Below the pieces are notes generated by a model. The model searched no databases and was not told the origin of the DNA. It worked only from the letters and a program-made list of their open reading frames with translations. A stretch of 64,000 bases of DNA from Poa pratensis (taxonomy: Eukaryota > Streptophyta > Magnoliopsida > Poales > Poaceae): positions 23,278,435-23,342,434 of the forward strand of contig CAMZMU010000089.1 in assembly GCA_947311845.1 (NCBI GenBank). Reading direction: 5' to 3'. This document shows positions 1 to 12,576 of this stretch, piece after piece. A program made the translations under genes and the position numbers. Positions within the stretch are counted from its first letter, which is position 1. The number at the start of each line of letters is the position of its first letter.

Positions 1-1
1 G

Positions 2-457
2 GCCTCTTCAGCCCTTGGTGACAATCTCCTGGAGGGCAGTCCTTTGGACGAATTTAGAACTTCACAATCACGTGCTAGTAAGTCTGCTCACTCTTATTTC
101 AGTGCTTTTTTTTTTGAGAAGACTCTTATTTCAATGCTTGTCAATATCAGATATAACTTACTGTTGGTCTTTGCAGGCATGGATGCTCTTTTGAGGGACT
201 GCAGATACCAAGCAGATGATATGTTTGTAGACAAGTATCTCTTGCCAGATTCCTGCATGCTACATGCGTCATCGGAAGCAGGATTTTTGAACGAAGATTC
301 ACCACATTCAGAGTTCCAGCCCATGAACGGTCAACTTAATGCGCAACTTTTTGGTGGTTCTTTTGATGAGGTTACATTGTCAGCCGTAGGTGATGGCCAT
401 CAGCTTGGGCTCGAGTCAGCCGCCTGGAAGAGCATGCCTGGTGCCCGTCACATCTGA
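2..457 (+). CDS. 3' end of an unrecognised protein-coding gene (last two exons)
   Basis: An open frame enters from the left edge (exon 2-77), reaches a GTAAGT donor at 78, and resumes after a TTTGCAG acceptor at 176 (exon 177-457), ending in TGA at 455-457. The splice junction keeps the frame, giving an AGC serine across the intron. The visible C-terminal ~119 residues are acidic and serine-rich, with the stretch CRYQADDMFVDKYLLPDS as the most family-like part. No domain, signal peptide or membrane segment is visible. I do not recognise the family. The start and most of the gene lie outside the window. The exon structure is well supported; the function is unknown. Confidence 0.6.
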   Translation, partial: ASSALGDNLLEGSPLDEFRTSQSRASKSAHSYFSAFFFEKTLISMLVNIRYNLLLVFAGMDALLRDCRYQADDMFVDKYLLPDSCMLHASSEAGFLNEDSPHSEFQPMNGQLNAQLFGGSFDEVTLSAVGDGHQLGLESAAWKSMPGARHI

Positions 458-1331
458 ATCTCGAAACGGAAACCAGCAACAGTTATGATGCCCGCTGCCT
501 TCCCCCGTTTGTGGTGAAAAACGGCAGGTCCGAGTTATTAGTGCAGAGTCCTAGTCTCCTTTGCTTTGCTCCACAAGGAGCACGAGTCATGGAACCAGAA
601 CTTAATTTGCGTTGTTTTCGTCGGCTTGAGTTGTTGGACGGTGTAAAAGGATGTATCAGTGTCTTGTGTGGACCCATTTCATTCATTCATATTACATTGT
701 CAAGTCATTCTTTTGTGTGGACTATGTCGAGATGTTATCCTGCTTAAGTGTTATCTCTTGCTCTGAACTGCTCGTTACTGCCTTTTAATCTGAAATTATG
801 TTCTGCAATTATATTGACAGTTCTCGTCATATGTGTTTAACTTCATCAGCGTTATCTTCTTGTCGTATTTTTAAGCAACGGAATTATCTCGGTTACTTTT
901 TCTTTGTTGTTGGCACAATCTCATGCTGACATTTGTGGCAAAAGTATTTCCTTTGTCCAGTTGCAAGAAATTTGTCCTTAAAAATAGACAATTATTCACA
1001 TACCACTTGCAACCTGCGCCTCTTTTTATATCTTGGCCTTTTCAGTACGAACAATGTATGTACCGGTATCGAGTGAAGTATGTTCATGTATATTTCAGCT
1101 TAGTACCCTTTCTGTACAATCTTGTCATTATCATATTCAAGCAGGAAGTATTAAATTACAATTGATCATCAAGATATAGAATGTCGTATTGTTCAAGGTT
1201 CGTGACTTTGCGGTACACGAACGAGCTCACCAAGTATACACTTTCACCAACCTAGAGCTCCTGACAATCTATAATCTTAGGAACACTTAATAAAGGAATT
1301 AACGCGACTTAAACAAATGCTCTGTCCCTGC
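458..1331. other. 3' UTR and intergenic spacer between convergent genes
   Basis: AT-rich sequence after the stop of the left-edge gene, converging on the 3' end of the clamp-domain gene. It probably holds the 3' UTRs of both transcripts. No credible reading frame, repeat or RNA gene was seen. Confidence 0.5.
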
Positions 1332-3340
1332 CTAACTGTATAGGCCTTCCTGCTCCCAGACGTCCACAAGCAAGTCTACCATTTCCTGTAAATAAAGTTT
1401 TGATTTCTGAGCAAGTATGCGAAAGAACATTACAAAGCAAAGGGAAGCTCCTTGGTGGGGAGATGTGCGGCTTATTTAGGATAGGATCTTCTTTTAAACG
1501 ATTTGGTATAGAAACTTACGGCAAGCGGGATTGGTTGGGAGAATGGCTTATTGCTCCCTAGCAGGCTCTCATACGTTGTGTTCCAGCTGCGTGGTGGAGA
1601 AAACCAAGTTTAGCATTCAGTATACTAAAGTTAATAAAACAAAATGTACCTGGTTTCGTAAGCAAAAGGAAACTGAAAAATGGTTGTAACAATATAAATT
1701 GAAACAGCCAAAGTAATCTGGATAGTAGTACGAATATAAAATACTTGGACATTCTTTTGGTTTAAGGGCCATAAAAACAAGACATACCATGTATTTCAGG
1801 TGCAGTGAGAGTAAATCATAAAACTCACCTTATTTTTGGCTCTTGAGGCTTTTCAGATCGACCTTTGTGTTTTTTGTTTCCAACCCACTGTTTTCTAGTC
1901 TGGTTCCAATGCACGAGACCTTTAGATAGAGGAACGAAAATTTACATAAGATTACCAAAATAGTAAATGGAAGTCATTGCATCTGAATATGTCATTATGT
2001 GAACATGCTACATAAGTACTAAAGCCTGATAATTAGATTTTTTTTCAGTAACTTTATCCAGTTCAACATAGTTGTGCATCAGCGTGTAACACTGCAAAGA
2101 ACAAAAAAGTAGAATAAGACAACTGAGGCTTTTATTGGTTGTCATCAGTTCAGATGTATGATTCTTCCTTATCATAAAGTAAACATTCGCATCAACTCCA
2201 TCCTGAGACTTTCAATCAGAGCAAATTGTTGCAGACAAGTTAGAGAGCCAGTGTGCACGGTAATGCAAACATGTAATAAGGGTATACAACAAGTACTACG
2301 AACTCTGGATGGCAGACATTTCGTGTTCAAATTAGACTTATATATGGACATGGAAGATAGAGCTCCAATCATCAATTGCAGATTTGCAATCATCGGACAC
2401 TAAACTAGCACGATGGAGTAAAATAAATCAATAAAGCAAATGGAACATGTGCCACGACACACAGAGTGATCTGAGGTTGGTGCTTTATACCTTGATTTAC
2501 AAACTCGTTTGGCTTGCTGCTACTTCCAGCTCCATGCTGATCGCTCGATTGTGGCGCTGTGCTGATTGAAGACATGCTCCTCTGCGACTGAAGCGCGCTG
2601 TTCCCAGCCTCGTGCGCGCTCGTGCTCCAGAAGCCTTCAGACAAGTTCGTCTTCCTTACGAACGGCCCTGGATCCTCAACCTTTTGAAGGCTCATCGACC
2701 GCTGTTATGGGAGCAGGCTTTGCACAGCCACAGCATCCAAGGCAACTTCTGCTCTGTAGCAAAACAGTATTGACCAGTAAACGATTAGCTTCAGGTATTC
2801 GAGAGTCAGGAAAAGGCGTGCGGCATAAAAACCAGCAAGAACGTAAGAAGTAATGAGTATTTGTTTCCTCGTAGCTTTCGACACTGGACTGCACAAGCAC
2901 AACGAGAATCATTCTACGGCCTCAGAAATCGTAGGACAGAGCATTTTGGCACAAGATTACAGGGTCAGTTTCGAGATCAGACAAAGAGTGACCCGCGAAA
3001 AAAAAATCTCTTTTACCAAACAGGGTAATCATTTATAGAACGAGCGAACCCTGTCTATTTATGCGCAGACAGCAGGAATCAGAATCAGGACACAGGCATC
3101 GTGGTTGCACGCACAGAGAACCGGAGCCCAAAAGGACGAACATCGCATCCACTAATCCTATTGGCCTCCAAGTGGGGGGCACGGCACGAGCCCTAATCCC
3201 TAAACCCGATCGAGCTCGCTGCCATTACATCAGGTCACGGTACGGACGAAACGGCGGGTGAGAGTGAGGGAAGACACGCACCCCATGCAGGCGACGAGGC
3301 GGCGAACCCAGGAGGAGAGGGACCTGCAGCCCAGCAGCAT
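1332..3340 (-). CDS. Gag1-like clamp (DUF4050) domain protein gene, reading frame disrupted in exon 2
   Basis: Five exons on the minus strand: 3340-3282 (or a start at 3286), 2748-2491, 1919-1829, 1586-1520 and 1385-1332. All have GT-AG borders, and phases match across the last three introns. Conserved plant family motifs appear in order: MGSCLGCCGCAKP, ITAVDEPSKG, SEGFWSTS, SSISTAPQSSDQH, NEFVNQG, VHWNQTRKQWVGNK, EPKISWNTTYESLLG, and a C-terminal DLLVDVWEQEGLY. Members of this plant family are small (about 150-170 aa) and uncharacterised. The upstream in-frame ATG at 3340 would add 18 residues. Odd: within exon 2 the frame changes between the DEPSKG block (near 2672) and the RKTNLSEG block (near 2645). 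The piece between is two bases short of the 24 expected, so the literal translation stops right after PSKG. This could be a pseudogene, an assembly error or a real allele. The family call is firm; intactness is doubtful. Confidence 0.72.
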
Positions 3341-5319
3341 AGCATCCGCGGCGGCGGGGCCCTGCGCGTCCGTCGCCGGCGCGGCGGTGGGGGGCAAACC
3401 CTAGGCCCCCGGGAGGCGCACAGGGAAGGAGGGGTAGGAGGAGGAGGGCAGGGTGCGGGGGCGAGAGGAGTGGAGCGGAGAAGGAACCAGGAATGGGATT
3501 CCGTGGTGGGCTGGGATTGGAGCAGGGAATCTAGGATTCAGGAGCAGCCGTTGCTCGGAATTCTTTTCTTTTTTTAATTCCCTCAGGGTGTGTTATCTTG
3601 ATCAAGAGTTACTTTGTTAACCTGATGTGTCAACTGGATTCATTTTATAAGGGACACCACTAATGAATGGAGGATTACTTGAGTGGACCAACAAGAGGTT
3701 GCCACATGTCACAACTCACAATTGTCATCCCTTGTCGACCAAAAAACGAACGGCCGATAACTCGTCCGCTCCGGGTTATTAAATCCGAGCGTTCGCTCCT
3801 TATAACTTCTCCTTTTAAAAGTAATAACTAACGATTTCGAACTTTTATCATATAAATCACATGTTACTAAAGTAATTCTTGATGAAATCCTTGTCTCAAC
3901 GAATTCTTATGTTACCTACATATGTAACAAATGGAATATAATTATGAAATTTCTGGGGCCAGGTTGTATGCCTCGTCCCGGTTGCGAGATGGATGTCGGG
4001 GCGGCGGCTCTGGATGATTCACAGTGTGGATGGCTTTCTGGTGGGTTGCTTCTCTTTTAGCCATGTGGATGGCAAGCAGCCGGCGGCGGGGGTCCCTTGT
4101 GTCAGCGGTGCTTCGGTACTGGCGGCTCTCAGATCGCGTCATGTAGATCTTATTTGATGGTGTCAAGTGGTCTGTGATTCCGAGGTGTGGCGTAGTGGTG
4201 ATTATGGACGAAAGCCCAACGTTTCGTCATCGCTTTCAGTGATTCCTATGGGCGTTGTGACACTTCGGGGGGCATCGATGTGGTTACCTCGCCCGCACTA
4301 GGGCTCGAAAACCCTTAGTCATTTCGATCTTGGTGATGGTGATGGGTGGTGTCGTCACCCTATTGGGGGCATCGTTGTGGAGCCCCAGCCTCTCTCGGTC
4401 TTGTGGCGTTGTCATTGGTGGGCATACTCGGATTCTATCTCGATGCTCTCCGTCCCTCGGTGGAGGTGTTTGTGGCGGCCTCGTATTAAATGCATGTGGC
4501 GTTGTTGTTTCCGGTCCCGATCCTTGTTGCCAGGATCGGCGCTCCACGACAAGCGCCCTCTCCGGCGACATCTTGGTGGGTCCGGCCAATTTCTTTTAAA
4601 GACGTGGTTACATTTCTAGCCGGTTCTCTTGGGTGTGTTTTTGAGGGTGTGGGTTCTCGTGTTTCTTTTATCTTTATAATCTAGTGTAAAATGGTTTTCT
4701 CGCCACTTTGTATCAGTTCGGCGGTGTGGGTCGAGGCATATCCGGTGTTCTTCTCCGACCTTGTCGCGGGACGCAACGGACCTGAGTCCAGACTAGCACA
4801 GGGCAATTCCCAGCCGAGATACCACAACATTACGGCCTTGTTTCTCGAGATCTAGCAATTATGGAGGTTGTACGACTCTTCCGGCGAGCGCCCTGACGAC
4901 AATGGAGTTTGGCAATGGCTACAGTGTGTGTGCAGGGGCTCTCTGGAGCATGTTCTTCGTGGGGTTTATTCTGCAACTGTGTGAGGGGATCTTATTCCCG
5001 CGTGTGTATCTTACTGTAACTTGGTTGCTGATTATTGAAGCGCGGTTACTTAAAAAAAACACCATGGAATTCAACCTTTTTATTCCCTTCCTCTTGTTCC
5101 AGAAGATCCATGGTGTTGCCGTCGCAGGCAGAACACACGGCAGCAGTGCTATGACCGCTATGAACAAGACGCTAGCATCATCGAGAAACTTAAATACAAA
5201 CAGGAGAAACAAACACGAGTCGACAAATCACAAAGAAGGTCCTCGTCCCAAATTGTCCTCTGTTTCATCAAACCATCTTATTGACTGTTGCCTTAAACAC
5301 CAGCCTACGCCTCCGCTGT
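3341..5319. other. GC-rich promoter side of the clamp gene, then an unassigned spacer
   Basis: The first ~200 bases are GC-rich and should hold the promoter and 5' UTR of the minus-strand clamp gene. From about 3940 to 4900 the sequence is G+T-rich on the plus strand and free of long credible frames, ending near 4905 in short degenerate stretches. It resembles decayed transposon DNA, but I could not find terminal repeats or a target duplication. No gene is supported here. Confidence 0.35.
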
Positions 5320-6620
<1,301 letters not shown>

Positions 6621-7832
6621 AGGATGTCAGCCTTTGGACTCATTCGGGATATTTTGTTCTTTTTTTACCATGGAGAGGCTGGATGCCGTTACCAACAGCG
6701 GTGGGTACAAGTTTACAACAGGAGCCAGCAGGAAAAAAAAACTACAACAAGACCCCTAACTTTTACAAAGAGGACCCTAAAAAGTGTGGAAAATGATCAG
6801 GTCCTTCGCCACCACCAAAGAGCGCTTTAGTCGTGACCGTCTTCACTGGCTCCGGGGACGACACCACTTGGCTCCGAGTAGACGGAGCGCCACGGCTAGC
6901 TTCTCACAGGGTCCCGCATGGGGTTGAAGAAACGTCAGCATGCACCGACATGCAGTGCGGCGAATAGATGGCCATCAAAGTCGGCCGGGAACTAAGGCCG
7001 CCGAGATCGTACTCCCGAAAGCAGTATCCAGGCTCCAAGATAGCTCACCCTATGGAATAGTAGAAACTAGCTTGCCACTTCCTCCCAATGCTGCCACTAG
7101 AAGCAGAGGAAATTTGTAGAGTGGCCTCCACACCAAAGTCGAGTTGTAGACGCAGAACTTTATGAAAGAGTCGCTAGTGTCCATGCTCCTCGTCACCTTC
7201 CGAGATGCAAAATCACTAGACAACACCAGATCCGTCCTGGAGGATCCGGTATCCACTCCTCGACATGAAGCCGACAACCGGGCATGTCGTCCAGACACAA
7301 AACTAGACCTACCTTTATTGGATATAATATGTACAACTCTAGACCCGACACCTCTCACCTTCCGACCAGCAGCGCCACCAAGAAGGCGTTAGATCGTCCC
7401 GACCCAAACGAGGCGACTCTCACGAGGAGAAGAAGGGGGAGCAGCCCTCGAGAAAGGAGGAGTTGGCGAGAGGCTGGCCAAACTAAATGGTCTGATTCTG
7501 GATATTTTGGAAAATTCTTTCGGATCCTCTATCAATTGTTTCATGGAAACGACCTTGTGTCGTTCTGGTAAGCCTTAGTCGGGTGATATTTTCACGGTTC
7601 TTCATCGAGAAAAATCCAAGCTAATGTGTGATCCCACTTTCAGCTCACCGGAAATAAGATCGGTTCATAGAGAAAAGCACAAAGTAAAAGGATGATCGAA
7701 GTGGTGTCCCACAGAACGAGCGGTTCGAACATTCATTTGCGATCTTGCGTCTATCAGGCTATGTACAGAAATATAAAACATATTAATATCCATAAAATAT
7801 TTAATAAACTATTAAAATAAACATATTGTACT
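6621..7832. other. Intergenic spacer between THI1 and tRNA-Leu
   Basis: Mixed composition, with C+A-rich and decayed-looking DNA at about 6830-7560. Frames are short and lack recognisable domains. AT-rich sequence precedes the tRNA. No gene supported. Confidence 0.35.
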
Positions 7833-7916
7833 GTCAGGATGGCCGAGTGGTCTAAGGCGCCAGATTCAAGTTCTGGTCCTCTTACGAGGGCGTGGGTTCG
7901 AACCCCACTTCTGACA
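7833..7916 (+). tRNA. trnL-CAA: tRNA-Leu (anticodon CAA)
   Basis: An 84-nt class II tRNA without an intron. The acceptor arm is 7833-7839 with 7909-7915 (one G-U pair), and the discriminator A is 7916. The D-arm is of the TGGCCGAGTGGTCTAAGGC type (A box), the anticodon stem CCAGA/TCTGG carries loop TTCAAGT (anticodon CAA), there is a long variable arm, and the T arm contains GGTTCGAACCCC (B box). It is a nuclear RNA polymerase III gene reading UUG leucine codons. Confidence 0.96.
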
Positions 7917-7920
7917 AACC

Positions 7921-7928
7921 TTTTTTTT
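7921..7928 (+). terminator. Pol III oligo-T terminator of tRNA-Leu
   Basis: A run of eight T residues starts four bases after the discriminator base, the usual RNA polymerase III stop. Confidence 0.85.
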
Positions 7929-8387
7929 AGGGACCTTTTCCTTTTAATTTAGGAACGGTGCGTTTATTCTTTGTTTTTGTTTTTTTAGGAGAAGGTGCGT
8001 ATCTGGTGTGTGAAGGATACGCGGGCCAGGCCGCAAGGCCCGCATATGGATAGCAGTATGTCCGCAACGCCACCAGCTTCCTGACTCCCCTCGAAAAAAA
8101 AAACCCGATCCGATCTTCGTCGTCGACAAGCACTCGCGCTCCACGTTCGTCCGGTTTCCCCCTCCTATTTTTCTCCTGCGCCACCGGATCTTCGACCCCT
8201 CTTCCGCCTGGATCTCTTGCTCCTTGTTCTGTGATCTCTGCTTGCATCTCTACTGCAAGGTTCGATCCGTATGCGTCCCTCCCTCCTATTCTACAGGGAA
8301 TTGCTTGCCAAATTTGCCCCCTTTTGGTTTCGTATTAATCGATTCTTTGAATCCTTGTATCTGTTTGGCTGTTGACAGGAAGCAGTA
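7929..8387 (+). promoter_or_regulatory. Promoter and 5' UTR of the V-ATPase subunit F gene, with a probable leader intron
   Basis: The pyrimidine-rich leader before the ATG at 8388 includes a good donor (AAG/GTTCGA at 8260) and acceptor (TTGACAG ending 8378). This fits an intron in the 5' UTR, a common feature of plant housekeeping genes. The transcription start is not visible. Confidence 0.45.
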
Positions 8388-10995
8388 ATGGCGGGGAGGG
8401 GTAATATCGCGACGAACAACTCCGCGCTCATCGCCATCATCGCCGATGAGGTGAGATCCTATCCCCCTTTTGACCCTCCGTAATGGTGCTTGAGCTCCCT
8501 GCAATAATTGAGCATCTGTTGAATCCAGAGCACGACCTAGATACTAGATTAGTTTCTCTCAGATGCTTCCACGAGAAAGTTAAATGTGAACTGCGAGGTG
8601 CCAATTTCACAAAATATAGTATGGTTCTATAATAACCACACAAAATCTGGTAACATGCTGAATAGAGAGCTGGCACTGTTTAATTGGATCGCTCAAGGCA
8701 TATAGAACACAGGATTGAACCAACACTATGCTAAATAGGATTGCTACCCGCAAAAAAAAGGATTGCTAAAGGCATGTAACACAGGATTTCCACGAACTGA
8801 TAACACCTAATACCAATCACTCAGTCATCAACTACGTAAAAAACAAGTAGGCCCGTTTCTACGGCCAATACAATAGCCAGAACCGGGGCATCAGCTTTGA
8901 TTTGAACAAGAATCTTTCGCACTGGCAAGAACTTCTTTTCAAATACTCTTCTGTTTCCAGGTGGTTAGCATCACAAGCGAATGCACGGCACGTTTTCTTT
9001 TACCCTGCAGTCCTTTCCGTGCTGAAAACCACCAGTTTCTTACGTTTGTGTCATGTTAGGAACAACCTGCTGCATCCCAGCCCATTGCAGGGCTGAATTC
9101 CGAATTATATTGACGACCACACACCCAATGAACAGATGTTGCATGTCCTCTTGAGCTGAATTGCAGAAAACACATCTGTCATTGTGCGGTAGACCTCCTT
9201 TTGCATCTGTCTGCTGTCCAAATTCTCCCTCGCAGTGAGAGCCATATTGCAAATCTACAATGCAGAGGCACACAGGAACCCCAGATGTCATCTGCCAGGT
9301 CGCAGAGAATGAAGGTCTCAAAATACGCCTTGTATGCCGATCTGATGTGGTGAAAACCCCTTTTGGCTCCCATTGCCAGAGCCATTTATCTTCAATTTCC
9401 GGCATCAACTGAATATTCTGCAGAGCTTCCCAAACCGCTAGCACTTGAATAAGATCCATTATGTCTTTGCGGTTACAAAGTTGATCACCCATAATACAGA
9501 AATCAGAAGTTGACTTCGTACTGTAAATACCAATTTGTTGTAGTACAGGATTTGACAACCAAAAGTATTGTTATGTGATAATCGATGGTGTCATACCAAG
9601 TGTTGTTTTGACATTGATCTTTATTATTCGTGCAGGACACTATTACTGGGTTTTTGATGGCTGGAGTTGGCAATGTTGATCTGCGGAAGAAAACAAATTA
9701 CCTTCTTGTGGATAACAGTAATATCCTTAACTTGCTACATAACGAATTGTTAGTCAACAATTGACATAAGATCTCTGTAGAAAATAGTATCTGTTGTCTA
9801 TGATTGTTGAATGATTGCCAACAGAATGGTTGAAGTATTGTCCAATAAAAATCCTCCTCAATGTCTATTTTCTTAAGCATTTCTTACTAGGATTTCATTG
9901 TCTTTTCATGTTTATCCCTCTTCTATTCATTCTGCTAGACAAAGGCAAAACTTTGTCCATTATTGTGTTAGGAAATATCTATACTGGTTTTCTCAGTCCT
10001 GAGCTTTCATGTGTTCTAAACAATCTCAAATGTCACTTCTAATCCTGTCACATAACTCCATCATCATTTCTTTCTGTGATACTTATTTCATACTTTTGTT
10101 ACATGCACTGATCCTGGGGACTTGAATAAATATTTTTTTTGTCACAGAAACGACGGTGAAACAGATTGAGGACGCTTTTAAAGAGTTCACTGCGAGGGAT
10201 GATATTGCGATTGTGCTCATCAGCCAATACGTAAGTGAACCGTCGTTATGAATGCACATTATTTGTTTTCTATATTTTATCAACAAATTGCTTGGTCGTC
10301 AGAATGTTGTAAAGTATATCACTAAACAAGAAAGAAGCACGATTTTTTGTGGTTACGTAGTCCTGATTACTTAGACTCAGCTCCTTGGGCTGAAAACAAA
10401 ATGAATGAGGCATTGAGTCTGTTGAAACTCGAATCATAGTAGATTTAGCTGTATATTAACAAGGAGAATATAAAGCATAGTGGGCTTTCAAACTACTGCG
10501 AGTTTCCATGCCTTCAAGAACTTTGCCATCTCAGTTAAGAATATATGCTGTTAGACTTGATTTAGGTACCAAAATTTCCAACAAAATATTCTAGTCTTAT
10601 CACTTGTCACTTACTCCTCAAGTAAATCTCTCTTGCAACTCTTAAAAATCAAACTATGTTTATACTGTATGCTCAGCAGTGCGTATGTCCTATTATGCAT
10701 AAACAAGACCGTCTAAAAACCATTTGGGGGACAATTTAGAACATTACCAGAACCAGATGCAGATATGTGTCTTGTACTCCATATTGATCCAAGAGGATAG
10801 GATAGCTTCTTACTTCTTTCTAATATGTCACAGATTGCAAACATGATAAGATTTCTGGTGGATGGCTACAACAAGCCAATCCCTGCTATATTGGAAATCC
10901 CATCCAAGGACCATCCATATGACCCAGAGAGTGATTCGGTCCTTTCCCGTGTGAAGCATCTATTTTCTGCTGACTCTTCTGCTGAGAGGCGTTGA
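8388..10995 (+). CDS. VHA-F: V-type proton ATPase subunit F
   Basis: Four coding exons (8388-8450, 9636-9717, 10148-10230, 10834-10995) with GT-AG borders give 129 aa. Subunit F is a small central-stalk protein of the V1 sector of the vacuolar/endomembrane proton pump; it couples ATP hydrolysis to proton transport. The whole protein follows the plant consensus: [63 protein letters not shown], then [15 protein letters not shown] and [11 protein letters not shown] near the end. The start is fixed by MAGR..NSALIA, typical of plant homologues, which are about 128-130 aa. Intron 1 (1,185 bp) holds a LINE fragment on the opposite strand. There are no frame breaks, so the gene looks intact. Confidence 0.96.
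9040..9558 (-). mobile_element. LINE (non-LTR retrotransposon) fragment, zinc-binding end of the reverse transcriptase polyprotein
   Basis: Minus-strand frames carry the plant LINE zf-RVT block: [17 protein letters not shown], then in a second frame [19 protein letters not shown] and [17 protein letters not shown], then back to [25 protein letters not shown]. The CxxC...H...C spacing is that of the zinc-binding region after the reverse transcriptase. The domain is split over two frames, so it is dead. It lies wholly in intron 1 of VHA-F, antisense to the gene. No poly(A) or target duplication was found, so the ends are approximate. Confidence 0.8.
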
Positions 10996-11355
10996 ATAGC
11001 GACCTTGACGATACCAAACACGGGCATTTCCCTTTGATTGGAGTCTTCCTCTACTTGTTCTATGTATCTGTATTAAATTATTCATACCATTCTGTTGAGA
11101 TGAGAACGAATAAGGAGTAAACAATTTGGATCGGACCTGCGGGTGAATGTAATAAGTTTTTACTTGCGGAATATGTAGCGTGCCCATCCTTTTGCATTGG
11201 AGAAACAGAGGAATTAAGTAATATGCAGTCTGTTGTATGCTTGTTTAAGATTTATGCCGTGCTGCAATAGACTTTAGACTTGATTCTGGGTGTGCGCGTG
11301 TTGTAGCTTTACCCAAGCAAATCCAGAAGATAGTGCATGCTGAGACATCAACAAC
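10996..11355 (+). other. 3' UTR of VHA-F and short spacer
   Basis: Sequence after the TGA at 10993-10995 is U-rich in the RNA and should contain the 3' UTR. No other gene seen. Confidence 0.5.
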
Positions 11356-11744
11356 CTAGGGCTGGGTTTTGCAGCTCAGTATTTTTGCAAGAGTTAAACG
11401 CTTGAGGGGTCACGAAGTTGTACCAACTTCGTGACCTACAACTTCGTGACCCCTCAAGCGTTTAACTCTTTTTGAAACTAGAGTATTGCAAAACTGAAGT
11501 ATTTTATCGCAGGCTAACGAGTACTTCAGTTTTGAAATATATTTCTGTTTAGCAAAAAAAACAGGTCTGGACTAAAGTTTCTTTTTAAGCAAAACATTTT
11601 AGTTTTGGAGGATATTTCAGTTTTTAAAACCACATTATTCATTGCATCCAAACACGTCAAAGTATTCAATACTGCAGAGTATTTTTAAAAACCGAAGTAT
11701 TCTCAAAATACTTCAAAAAAGCAAAGCTCCCAACCGGGCCCTAG
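11356..11744. mobile_element. MITE-like foldback element (tentatively Tourist/Harbinger type)
   Basis: The ends are inverted: CTAGGGCTGGGTTTTGCAGC at the left and, read on the other strand, CTAGGGCCCGGTTGGGAGC at the right, about 389 bp apart. The interior is AT-rich, non-coding and full of nested inverted repeats built on an AAGTATTTT motif. The GGGC-type end resembles Tourist/PIF-Harbinger MITEs, but no clean 3-bp target duplication can be read. Superfamily is inference. Confidence 0.5.
11391..11468. repeat. Perfect 32-bp inverted repeat with a 14-nt spacer
   Basis: Arm 11391-11422 is the exact reverse complement of arm 11437-11468, with a 14-base loop. The loop repeats part of the arm (CAACTTCGTGAC), so alternative hairpins are possible. 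A second inverted repeat of 13 bp follows at 11489-11501 and 11522-11534. Confidence 0.9.
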
Positions 11745-12562
11745 AGCTCAGTGCGATCCATATAGCTCGTCGAGGTTTTTGTCAGGTCGTTTCAAGAACA
11801 TGCATGAAACTTGAGTGTCTTTCTATATCACTGCGAGTCCGACGCTGGATGCTCTAAAAGGGCACAAGTGTATCTCGATAATTTGCTTCTTCCGGTTCCA
11901 AGGGAGTTGGTACAAAACTTAACCGAAGCTCTACAAGCAGGCCATACGAGAGGCGACACATACGCAGGCCAGAGCTGCCATTAACTCAGCTGCTGCTACT
12001 ACTGACTGACACATGCGCAGGCCATACGATGGGCGACACATACGCGAGGCCTGGGGTCCGCAAGCCTGGACGCCCGTGGGCCGTGTCCGTGATCACGGGC
12101 CGGGTCTGCCCGCCGTGCGCTCGTTCGATTCGGTTCAATCGTGCATCGGCGCACATAACGCATAGGATTTGCCTCTTTCCGCGGGTCAAACCGAACCTGC
12201 TGCCTGTAATCCATCTCCCCTGCTTCACCTGTCGCTGCCGGAGACGGAGAGGGACACCGCACAGCTCGAGAAGACACCGAGCTTTCGCAGCCATGAACTG
12301 AAGCAAGAGAAGAGAAACGGAGAAATCTGGCCGAAAATTCGAAGCCGCTGGTAGGCCCTAGCTTTCTGTGGCGACATTTTGAAGGGGCAGAAATCCTGTG
12401 TCTCGTTCTTTCTGCCGGACAGCAACGGCCGACCACAACGGCTGATCCGACGATATCCGAAGGGGATTTCATTTTTCTTTTTTGGCTTCGAGCTGCTCAC
12501 ACAAATTGGAGAAAGGGACGGACTGAACCGAAGCATGAAGTTACAGAACAGGGTACAAATAG
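11745..12562. other. Unassigned spacer before the retroposon
   Basis: Includes a short near-duplicate (CAGGCCATACGA...GGCGACACATACG) near 11939 and 12018. GC-rich stretches at 12050-12260 carry overlapping frames on both strands with no known domain. No supported gene. Confidence 0.35.
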
Positions 12563-12576
12563 AAAAAGAGGAGGAA

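Noticed and set aside
3942..4684. Several short frames in the spacer between the clamp gene and THI1
   Set aside because: Overlapping, on both strands, no motif; the DNA looks like decayed repeat.
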